Part shown: positions 1-5,406 of the stretch, one piece after another
How positions within the stretch are numbered: the first letter of the stretch is position 1
Layout of the letters: every line of letters begins with the position of its first letter
Assembly: GCA_934662925.1 (NCBI GenBank)
Contig: CAKUKL010000035.1
Location: 1-10,323, forward strand
Direction of reading: 5' to 3'
Source of the DNA: an uncultured Oscillospiraceae bacterium
GTDB taxonomy: Bacteria; Bacillota; Clostridia; Oscillospirales; Oscillospiraceae
Length of the DNA stretch: 10,323 bases
Program-made: the position numbers and the translations under genes
Notes under the pieces: generated by a model
What the model saw: the letters and a program-made list of their open reading frames with translations, nothing else
The model's database searches: none
What the model was told of the DNA's origin: nothing

Positions 1-522
1 GGCCAGCACGGTGCCCTGGAAGGGATCGAGGAAGCAGACGCGGAAGTAGTAGTCGTTGCCGGCGGTGACGTTGGGGTTGGTGCAGGTCACGCCCACGGCG
101 GCGATGCCGCCCTCGTCAAACTTGGGGCCGCCCGCGATGGACACGCCGGAGCCGTAGGAGCCGAGGACCAGAGACACGCCCTCGCTCACCAGCTGGGAGG
201 CGGCGGAGGGGGCCTTGTCAGTGGAGGAGCCGTTGTCGGCGGGGACCAGCTCGATGGTGTAGGTGGTGCCGTTGACCTCCACGGTGGGCGTCTCGCTGTT
301 GGCGTACTGCATGCCCAGATATTCCTTCTTGCCGCCGGAGGCGGAGTCGCCGGACAGGGGCTCAAACACGCCGATCTTGATGACGTTGTCGCCGCCGGCG
401 GGGGCGGCGGTGTTCTGGCTGTCGTCAGGGGTCTTGCTGGCGTCGCCAGCGGGAGCGCTGCTGCACGCGGCAAGGCTCAGGGCCATGACCAGCGCCAGCA
501 TCAACGCAAGCAGCTTTTTCAT
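1..522 (-). CDS. ABC transporter substrate-binding lipoprotein, branched-chain amino acid (LivJ) type, 3'-truncated by window edge
   Basis: The gene starts at the ATG at 522, preceded by a clear AGGAGG (531-536) 8 nt upstream. It runs off the left edge, so only the first 174 residues are seen. Residues 1-20 form a lipoprotein signal peptide: a KK start, a hydrophobic core, and the lipobox LAAC with Cys20 as the lipidation site. A low-complexity Ser/Ala/Pro/Gly/Asp linker follows to about residue 46. The mature domain begins IKIGVFEPLSG, typical of the Peripla_BP_6 family that binds Leu/Ile/Val or related amino acids. Further family-like segments are the VPADNGSS region and the GSYGSGVSIAGG region. 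The protein would be tethered outside the membrane and deliver ligand to a LivHMGF-type permease, which is not in the window. It has its own promoter and a structured leader. Ligand specificity cannot be read from the sequence, since amides or other small molecules are also bound by this family. Confidence 0.9.
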   Translation of the reverse strand, partial: MKKLLALMLALVMALSLAACSSAPAGDASKTPDDSQNTAAPAGGDNVIKIGVFEPLSGDSASGGKKEYLGMQYANSETPTVEVNGTTYTIELVPADNGSSTDKAPSAASQLVSEGVSLVLGSYGSGVSIAGGPKFDEGGIAAVGVTCTNPNVTAGNDYYFRVCFLDPFQGTVLA

Positions 523-560
523 TTCATTTTCCTCCTAAAAGAATACTTCTGTGAGACTTT

Positions 561-631
561 GCCCGGCTCATCCCGGGCGGACGGGCAAGGGACCCGTTCC
601 ATTCATTCCTCTTCCGGCGGACAAGTGTCCG
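561..631 (-). promoter_or_regulatory. structured 5' leader of the substrate-binding protein gene
   Basis: Three inverted repeats lie between the predicted start point (about 643) and the start codon. A dyad CGGACA-CT-TGTCCG at 618-631 sits about 12-25 nt into the transcript and could be an operator or a small hairpin. ACGGG/CCCGT at 581-597 can extend by GG/CC. GCCCGG/CCGGGC at 561-578 lies about 25 nt before the ribosome binding site. No known riboswitch signature was recognised, and there is no U-tract typical of an attenuator. Confidence 0.4.
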
Positions 632-649
632 TCTGGAAATTACCGTTTT

Positions 650-678
650 ATTATAGCAAAGCATTGAAGAGAATGCAA
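650..678 (-). promoter_or_regulatory. sigma-A promoter of the substrate-binding protein gene
   Basis: On the minus strand, TTGCAT (678-673) and a perfect TATAAT (655-650) are separated by exactly 17 nt. Transcription should start near 643, giving a leader of about 120 nt before the ATG at 522. The promoter lies downstream of the serA terminator, so the transporter gene is an independent unit. Confidence 0.8.
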
Positions 679-742
679 CAAAAACAATCCCAACTTTCAT
701 TTTTATTTTCGAAAAACTTTTGTACGCCATGCACACACAGCA

Positions 743-776
743 AAAACCCCTGAACCGTATACGGTTCAGGGGTTTT
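743..776 (-). terminator. intrinsic terminator after serA
   Basis: This is a perfect 34-nt palindrome (17-bp arms, centre between 759 and 760) whose core arm is CCCCTGAACCGTA. On the minus strand the stem ends in a run of five T (746-742), as expected for termination of transcripts coming from serA. On the plus strand it is followed by TTTTCCCGTTTTTT, so it could act in both directions. No plus-strand gene ends here. It separates serA from the promoter of the transporter gene. Confidence 0.85.
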
Positions 777-857
777 CCCGTTTTTTCATCCCGCCCGGCG
801 GCATTTTTCATGATTCGCCGTGCCGGAAGCAATTCATTTTTCAGAGTGAAACCGCCC

Positions 858-2021
858 TCAGATCACCCGCAGACGGATAACGCCGGGGATGGCCCGGATG
901 TCGGTCAGCGCCGATTCCTCGGCGGGGGCGTTGATGTCCACCATGGTGTAGGCGTAGTCGCCCTTGGACTTGTTGGTCATGTTCTCCACGTTGATGCCCT
1001 CCTCGGACAGCTGGCGGGTGATGTTGGCCAGCATGGCGGGGATGTTCTTGTGGATGATGCACAGCCGCTGCACGCCGGAGCGCTCCATCTCCACGTTGGG
1101 GAAGTTGACGGAGTTCTTGATGTTGCCGTTTTCGAGGTAGTCCTTCAGCTCCCGGGCGGCCATGACGGCGCAGTTCTCCTCGCTCTCGGGGGAGGAAGCG
1201 CCCAGATGGGGGATGGCCACCACGTGTCTGGCCAGCGTAATGGTGTTGTTGGGGAAGTCGGTGACGTAGCTGGCGACTTTACCAGACTCCAGCGCGGCGA
1301 TCATGGCCTCGTCGTCCACCAACTCGCCCCGGGCCAGATTGATGACCCGGACGCCGTCCTTCATGGCGGCCAGCGCGGCGGCGTTGATAGTGTGGCGGGT
1401 GGAATCCATGTAGGGGACGTGGATGGTCACGTAGTCGGCGGCGCGGTAGATCTCATTGACGTCTTTCACCACGTGGACATGGCGGTCCAGCCGCAGGGCG
1501 GAGTCCACGGACAGGTAGGGATCGTAGCCGTAGACCTCCATGCCGAGGGACAGAGCCACGTTGGCTACCAGCGCGCCGATGGCACCCAGACCGATGACGC
1601 CCAGCGTCTTGCGGTAGAGCTCCGGGCCCACGAAGGCGGACTTGCCCTTTTCCACCGCGGCGGCCACGTCAACGCCCTCTGTTGCGGCCTGCTCCCGCAC
1701 CCATGCCGCGCCGCCCAGCACGTCTCGGGAGGCCACCAGCAGGGCGCAGATGACCAGCTCCTTCACGGCGTTGGCGTTGGCGCCGGGGGTGTTGAACACC
1801 ACGATGCCCGCCTCGGAGCAGCGGTCGGTGGGGATGTTGTTTGTGCCCGCCCCCGCCCGGGCGATAGCAAGGAGCTTTTCGGGGAAGGAGTAGTCATGGA
1901 GCTTGGCGGAGCGGACGAGGATCCCGTCCTCGTTCTGAATGTCGTCGCCTGTGGTATAGTTCTCGCCCAACGCGTCAAGGCCGACGGCGGCGATCTTGTT
2001 CATGGTTTTGATCTGATACAT
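858..2021 (-). CDS. serA: D-3-phosphoglycerate dehydrogenase (short type, with ACT domain)
   Basis: The product (387 aa) oxidises 3-phosphoglycerate to 3-phosphohydroxypyruvate with NAD, the first step of phosphorylated serine synthesis in the cytoplasm. The NAD-binding Rossmann glycine motif is GLGAIG at residues 144-149, with the acidic GYDPY following it. The catalytic Arg231 lies in INLARGELVDD, and His272 in IPHLGASSPES. The C-terminus (about 317-387) is an ACT domain containing INVENM, which may sense serine. The position usually occupied by the catalytic Glu falls in VTDFPNNT and carries no Glu. The ATG at 2021 was chosen because AGAGGTG sits 6 nt upstream; a GTG in frame at 2030 overlaps that ribosome binding site and is unlikely. 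It follows serC on the same strand, but across about 830 bp of repeat DNA. No convincing promoter of its own was seen. Confidence 0.95.
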   Translation of the reverse strand: MYQIKTMNKIAAVGLDALGENYTTGDDIQNEDGILVRSAKLHDYSFPEKLLAIARAGAGTNNIPTDRCSEAGIVVFNTPGANANAVKELVICALLVASRDVLGGAAWVREQAATEGVDVAAAVEKGKSAFVGPELYRKTLGVIGLGAIGALVANVALSLGMEVYGYDPYLSVDSALRLDRHVHVVKDVNEIYRAADYVTIHVPYMDSTRHTINAAALAAMKDGVRVINLARGELVDDEAMIAALESGKVASYVTDFPNNTITLARHVVAIPHLGASSPESEENCAVMAARELKDYLENGNIKNSVNFPNVEMERSGVQRLCIIHKNIPAMLANITRQLSEEGINVENMTNKSKGDYAYTMVDINAPAEESALTDIRAIPGVIRLRVI

Positions 2022-2059
2022 ATATAACACCTCTGCGCGCCCTGCGCGGGCGCGGTCTC

Positions 2060-2845
2060 ATTTTTGATTTGCAGGGCGGAGCCCTGCCACCTTTTTTCGT
2101 ATTCGCCGAAAAAGTGGCGAAAAACTTTGAGCGTCCTCCGCGGACGCGGAGCGGCAGGTTTCGCCTGCGGGCGAGTTCCTTTTCGCTCGTGCGAAAAGGA
2201 ACCAAAAGCACGCTTAGGGAGAAACCGCGGTCGGCTCCGAACGCCAAGGACGCGTTCTGCGCTCCAAGCGTTTTCCCCCTAAGAACCCCAAGGCGCGGAC
2301 ATTTCTGCGGAAATGCCAAAACCGCTGACGCGGCGCGCCTTCAAAGGGGGACCAGTCCCCCTTTGAGGAACCCCCAGCCCTGCGGGGCGGACAAAGGAGT
2401 GCCCGTTTCTATCGACCGGCGCAGGGTAACCGGGATACGCGAAGCCGCTGATTATCGCTGCCGCTCCAATGGAGCTTGTTATTGCTGGTACGGCCACCGA
2501 TAAGCGCCTGCGCTGTATGTCTGCTTGTGGGTGCGGCAACGCTATCGAGCGCCAAAGCAACAAGTCAGCACCAGCGCAGCGGCAGCGGAAATAGAAGAAC
2601 TGCGTCTTAACAAGTAGTCAGCAGAACCTCTGCGGCATAGCACAAGCAAGGCTATGCCAAACCCCTTTTAAGGGGTACACAGGGGATTATCCCCTGTGCG
2701 TGCTTTTGGTGACTTTTCGCACGAACGAAAAGTCACCCCAGCGGAGCGTCCGCAGGACGCACCAAAATTATCGCCGATTTTTCGGCGAAATCGAAAAAGG
2801 CGGCCCGCAGGTGAAACCTGCCCCTTGCCGGAGCTTCCGGCAAAC
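2060..2845. repeat. hairpin-rich mosaic repeat block between serC and serA, with related inverted arms
   Basis: The 829-bp gap between serC and serA holds no credible gene. It is packed with inverted repeats. On the left arm: 2071-2087, 2102-2121, 2131-2147, 2154-2168 and 2175-2202. In the centre: 2341-2366 (12-bp arms). On the right: 2634-2658, 2661-2676, 2678-2698 (10-bp arms), 2708-2737 (12-bp arms), 2746-2760, 2771-2788, 2807-2821 and 2825-2843. The left arm (about 2066-2213) and the reverse complement of the right arm (about 2696-2848) are clearly related and end in the same AAAAGCACGC. This is what a dispersed non-autonomous repeat, or a nest of them, looks like. No transposase, integrase or target-site duplication was found. 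About 2370-2630 has weaker structure and is unassigned. Confidence 0.75.
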
Positions 2846-2850
2846 ACAAT

Positions 2851-3936
2851 TTAATTGTTTTTGTCGAACGCCCGGATAAAGTCCGCCAGCTTCTCCACGC
2901 CCTCCACGGGCATGGCGTTGTAGATGGAAGCGCGCATACCGCCCACGCTCCGGTGGCCCTTCAGGTTGACAAAGCCCGCCTCGGTGGCCTCGGCCACGAA
3001 CTTGGCGTTGAGCTCCTCGCTGACGGAACGGAAGGTGACGTTCATGTCGGAGCGGCTGCCCTTTTCCGCGGCGCAGGTGAACAGCCGGGAGTCATCCAGC
3101 ACGTCGTACAGCAGCTGGGCCTTGTTGTGCTTGATCTTCTCCATGCCTTCCACGCCGCCCTGAGCGTCCAGCCACTCCAGCACCAGCCCCAGCATGTAGA
3201 TGCACCAGCAGGGGGGCGTGTTGTACATGGAGTCCTTGTCGATCATGGTCTTGTAGTTCATCATCAGCGGGGTGTAGGGCAGCTCATGGCCGGCCAGATC
3301 TTCCCGGACGATGGCGATGGTCAGGCCCGCGGGGGCCAGATTCTTCTGGGCGCCGCCGAAGATGATGCCGTATTTGGACACGTCCACCACCCGGCTGAGG
3401 AAGTCGGAGGACATATCGCACACGATGGGCACGTCGCCGGTGTCGGGGACGTACTGCCACTCGGTGCCGTAGATGGTGTTGTTGGCGCAGTAGTAGAAAT
3501 AGCTGGCCTCGGGGTCCAGCTTCAGCTGATCCTGCGCGGGGATGTAGGTGTGGTTCTTATCCTCGCTGGAGACGGCCAGATTGATGGTACCATACTTCTT
3601 CGCCTCTTTGTAGGCGATGTTGGCGAAGTTGCCGGTGACGGCGTAGTCCGCCTTGCCGGTCTTGCCGATGAGGTTCAGGGGCACCATGGAGAACTGGGTG
3701 GAAGCGCCGCCCTGAAGGAACAGCACCTTATAATTGTCCGGCACGTGGAACAGCCGGATGAAGTTGGCCTTGGTGTCCTGAAAGATCTTGTCAAAGACCT
3801 TAGATCGATGACTCATCTCCATAACGGACATTCCGGACCCCTGATAATTGGTGATCTCAGACCCGGCACGGGTAAGCACTTCCAGCGGCAGCATGGAAGG
3901 GCCTGCGGAAAAGTTGTAAACGCGATTGTTTCCCAT
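2851..3936 (-). CDS. serC: phosphoserine aminotransferase
   Basis: The product (361 aa, the usual length for this family) is a PLP-dependent class V aminotransferase. It converts 3-phosphohydroxypyruvate and glutamate to O-phosphoserine and 2-oxoglutarate, the step after SerA. The N-terminus has the family signature VYNFSAGPSMLP. QGGAST at residues 75-80 lies in the cofactor phosphate-binding region. CDMSSDF supplies Asp174, which contacts the PLP ring. GGAQKNLAPAG holds Lys198, the Schiff-base lysine. The C-terminal KGHRSVGGMRASIYNA is also diagnostic. The ATG at 3936 follows AGAGAGGAG by 8 nt. The gene has its own strong promoter with a dyad at the start point, and is upstream of serA on the same strand. 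Serine-pathway genes of this kind are often adjacent, so the repeat block between them looks like an insertion. Confidence 0.97.
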   Translation of the reverse strand: MGNNRVYNFSAGPSMLPLEVLTRAGSEITNYQGSGMSVMEMSHRSKVFDKIFQDTKANFIRLFHVPDNYKVLFLQGGASTQFSMVPLNLIGKTGKADYAVTGNFANIAYKEAKKYGTINLAVSSEDKNHTYIPAQDQLKLDPEASYFYYCANNTIYGTEWQYVPDTGDVPIVCDMSSDFLSRVVDVSKYGIIFGGAQKNLAPAGLTIAIVREDLAGHELPYTPLMMNYKTMIDKDSMYNTPPCWCIYMLGLVLEWLDAQGGVEGMEKIKHNKAQLLYDVLDDSRLFTCAAEKGSRSDMNVTFRSVSEELNAKFVAEATEAGFVNLKGHRSVGGMRASIYNAMPVEGVEKLADFIRAFDKNN

Positions 3937-3976
3937 GAGTCATACTCCTCTCTAACATCTTTGTTTGTTATTGTTT

Positions 3977-3994
3977 TAACACACTAATGTGTTA
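3977..3994 (-). promoter_or_regulatory. operator-like dyad at the serC transcription start
   Basis: TAACACA-4 nt-TGTGTTA is a perfect 7-bp inverted repeat (18 nt in all) beginning 5 nt downstream of the -10 box and covering the predicted +1. The position suits a repressor that blocks initiation. It is AT-rich, with a 4-nt centre and no U-tract, so it is not a terminator. It does not match a regulator motif I recognise with confidence. Confidence 0.5.
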
Positions 3995-3999
3995 TGCCT

Positions 4000-4029
4000 A
4001 TTATAAGTTTTTGCCTTGTCTCCTGTCAA
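4000..4029 (-). promoter_or_regulatory. sigma-A promoter of serC
   Basis: On the minus strand a perfect TTGACA (4029-4024) is separated by 18 nt from a perfect TATAAT (4005-4000). The predicted start point is near 3993, giving a leader of about 57 nt to the ATG at 3936. This is the only strong promoter seen for the serine genes. Confidence 0.85.
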
Positions 4030-4194
4030 CGCAGAATACCGCCCAAATACGGCCCCGCCGCTCTGGTGTTTTTTGTGAGTTCCGTGCTATGGGGACGCAA
4101 GTCCGCCGTCGCAGGACAAATCAGCGGGAATTTCGTACACCGTCCACGCACACACTTCTTTTGAAACCGGCACAAGTTTCCGCTCATTCCGTGC

Positions 4195-4223
4195 TTGTCT
4201 CCGCTCCCCCGCTGTGATAGAAT
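4195..4223 (+). promoter_or_regulatory. probable sigma-A promoter of the DRTGG/ATPase/H-cluster-protein/PHP operon
   Basis: TTGTCT (4195-4200) and TAGAAT (4218-4223) are separated by exactly 17 nt, with TG two bases before the -10 box (TGA-TAGAAT). The predicted start is near 4230, leaving about 80 nt of leader before the ATG at 4310. Confidence 0.65.
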
Positions 4224-4233
4224 AGCGGCAGAA

Positions 4234-4290
4234 CCGGCGCGGGACGCGCCGGGCAGGCGTCCGGGCTGAATCGGAACCGGCCGGGACGCC
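4234..4290 (+). promoter_or_regulatory. two GC-rich leader hairpins before the first DRTGG gene
   Basis: The first is CCGGCGCG/CGCGCCGG at 4234-4252, with 8-bp arms and a 3-nt loop. The second is GGCGTCC/GGACGCC at 4256-4290, with an inner CCGG pairing. It ends 6 nt before the GGGAGGAG ribosome binding site (4297-4304). They fill nearly the whole predicted leader. There is no U-run, so they are more likely to affect mRNA stability or translation than to terminate transcription. Confidence 0.45.
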
Positions 4291-4309
4291 GGGAATGGGA
4301 GGAGAAGCT

Positions 4310-4651
4310 ATGTACTTAACGGAAGTGCGCAATATTCTCTCCGCCGACGTGCTCAGCGGCGCCGACGCGCTGGATCAGGAGGTCCGCTCCGCCTGCGGCA
4401 GCGACTTCATGAGCGACGTGCTGGCCTACGTGAAGGATCAGGCCCTGCTGCTCACCGGCCTTGTGAACCCTCAGGTCATCCGGACGGCGGAAATGATGGA
4501 TATGAAATGCGTGGTCTTTGTCCGGGGCAAGCTGCCGGACGCACAGATGCTGGCTCTGGCCCGGGAACGGGGCATTGTCGTCATGTCCACCCTGTACCGC
4601 ATGTATATCGCCTGCGGCCTGCTGTACTCCAGCGGGCTGGCCGGAGAATGA
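4310..4651 (+). CDS. DRTGG-like domain protein, divergent copy
   Basis: This is a 113-residue soluble protein. The start ATG at 4310 has GGGAGGAG 5 nt upstream; an earlier in-frame ATG at 4295 lies before this site and is not favoured. It aligns along its whole length with the DRTGG protein at 6769-7098. CGSDFMSDVLAYVKD (29-43) matches GGYCGDLLSWVMG, then LLTGLVNPQVIRTAEM matches the LTIMSNVNVAAVAAL stretch. Its C-terminal alpha/beta pattern, CVVFVRGKLPDAQMLALARERGIVVM, is also shared. The TGG of the signature is replaced by SACG. DRTGG domains are small folds found beside CBS domains and phosphotransacetylase; ligand binding is suspected but the function is not established. It overlaps the following ATPase gene or nearly touches it, so the two are probably translationally coupled. 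It is first in an operon with a hydrogenase-like iron-sulfur protein, which suggests a signalling role. Confidence 0.8.
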   Translation: MYLTEVRNILSADVLSGADALDQEVRSACGSDFMSDVLAYVKDQALLLTGLVNPQVIRTAEMMDMKCVVFVRGKLPDAQMLALARERGIVVMSTLYRMYIACGLLYSSGLAGE

Positions 4652-4653
4652 GC

Positions 4654-5085
4654 ATGAGTGCCAGTACGCTCCGGCTGACCTACGAGGTGGAGAAGGACGA
4701 TCTCGCCCGGGCGGGGGAGGCGTCCTCTCAGGTCAAGCAGACCCTGCGGAAGCTGGGCTTCGACCCGGAGACCATCCGCCGGGTGGCCGTCTGCATGTAC
4801 GAGGGCGAGATCAACATGGTCATCCACGCCGACGGCGGACAGGCCACGGTGGACATCGGGCTGGATGCCATCACCATCACGCTGGCCGACCACGGACCCG
4901 GCATCCCCGACGTGGACCTCGCCATGCAGGCCGGGTACACCACCGCCGGCGAGGCGGTGCGGGATCTGGGCTTCGGCGCGGGCATGGGCCTGCCCAACAT
5001 GAAAAAATACAGCGACAGCATGACTATCGACACCACCGTCGGCGTGGGCACCACCGTCACCATGGTCATCCTCATCCCCCAGTGA
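4654..5085 (+). CDS. RsbW-like stand-alone HATPase (GHKL) protein
   Basis: The product (143 aa) is a single GHKL ATP-binding domain of the anti-sigma/serine-kinase size class. It has an N-box CMYEGEINMVIHA (48-60; Glu50, Asn54), a G1 box DHGPGIPD (79-86) and a G2 box GFGAGMGLPNMKKY (106-119), and ends with the usual TVGVGTTVTM strand. There is no histidine dimerisation domain, sensor or membrane segment. It should bind ATP and may phosphorylate or sequester a partner protein, as RsbW and SpoIIAB do; the partner is unknown. The start at 4654 was chosen because GGAG (4643-4646) is 7 nt upstream. The ATG at 4648 overlaps the previous stop as ATGA and adds two residues, so it is the alternative. 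A MITE-like element lies just downstream, before the next gene of the operon. Confidence 0.85.
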   Translation: MSASTLRLTYEVEKDDLARAGEASSQVKQTLRKLGFDPETIRRVAVCMYEGEINMVIHADGGQATVDIGLDAITITLADHGPGIPDVDLAMQAGYTTAGEAVRDLGFGAGMGLPNMKKYSDSMTIDTTVGVGTTVTMVILIPQ

Positions 5086-5101
5086 GCGCTGCGCTGCCCC
5101 T

Positions 5102-5375
5102 TACCCTCGGTTGACAAGGGCTGATACGCTTTCCGGCGGCCCTGATGAGCGCTGGCGGCGTCATCGTCCTTGGTGGGCGTCAGCCCACCGGTGTCCTCTT
5201 CCTTGCCAGACCCCCATTATCCCTCGCCGGAAAGTCCCTTGGAGTTTTTCGGGCGCGGAAACGGCAGTCAGCGAGGATGACGAGGCAGCCGGGCCGTCGC
5301 CCGGCAACGAGAAAAACGAAGCTGGCTGTTATTTCAGCCCCGAAAAACCGTGTCTGCCCTTATCAACCGAGGGTA
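5102..5375. mobile_element. MITE-like element with 20-bp terminal inverted repeats
   Basis: Positions 5102-5121 (TACCCTCGGTTGAC...) and 5356-5375 are inverted copies matching at 19 of 20 positions. Weaker similarity continues inward for about 20 nt. Both outer ends are TA, which fits a TA target-site duplication as made by IS630/Tc1-mariner type transposases. An inner inverted repeat CTTTCCGGCG (5129-5138 and 5225-5234) and the hairpins GTGGGC/GCCCAC and GCCGGGC/GCCCGGC lie inside. No transposase or other credible gene is encoded, so any movement would need an enzyme from elsewhere. Together with short flanks it fills the whole gap between the ATPase gene (ends 5085) and the iron-sulfur protein (starts 5407). 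The right flank is the AT-rich TATATATAATATAAT, a plausible landing site. Confidence 0.7.
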
Positions 5376-5406
5376 CTATATATAATATAATGAGGAGGTG
5401 TCTGCT

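Larger units (their letters stand above)
3937..4309. other. divergent intergenic region between serC and the hydrogenase-associated island
   Basis: These 373 bp separate two divergent units. The serC-proximal side holds the serC promoter and dyad. The right side holds the promoter and two hairpins of the DRTGG gene. Between about 4031 and 4190 nothing convincing was found; the short reading frames there have no recognisable content or ribosome binding site. Confidence 0.7.

Noticed and set aside
720..2027. Long open frames on the plus strand opposite serA (435 codons), and similar ones opposite serC and the 5407 gene (up to 703 codons).
   Set aside because: They are antisense shadows created by high GC at third codon positions of the real genes. 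The products are His/Gly/Val-rich and match no family.
2069..2503. Plus-strand open frame of 144 codons covering the left repeat arm.
   Set aside because: It reads straight through five hairpins of the left arm and the 2341-2366 palindrome. The product is low-complexity and basic, with no start signal; translated repeat DNA is the simpler explanation.
2279..2563. Minus-strand open frame of 94 codons inside the repeat block, containing a hydrophobic stretch that resembles a membrane segment.
   Set aside because: It spans the 2341-2366 hairpin, lacks a ribosome binding site, and its sequence is a by-product of GC-rich repeat DNA. No domain is recognisable.
2771..2788. Hairpin TCGCCGA/TCGGCGA downstream of serC as the serC terminator.
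   Set aside because: On the minus strand the stem is followed by TAATTTTGG rather than a clean T-run, and the same module occurs in the left arm away from any gene end. It belongs to the repeat family.
5376..5391. TATATATAATATAAT upstream of the 5407 gene as a strong promoter.
   Set aside because: No -35 element is found at the right distance, and a start from here would leave almost no room for the ribosome binding site at 5392-5398. It may still have weak activity.
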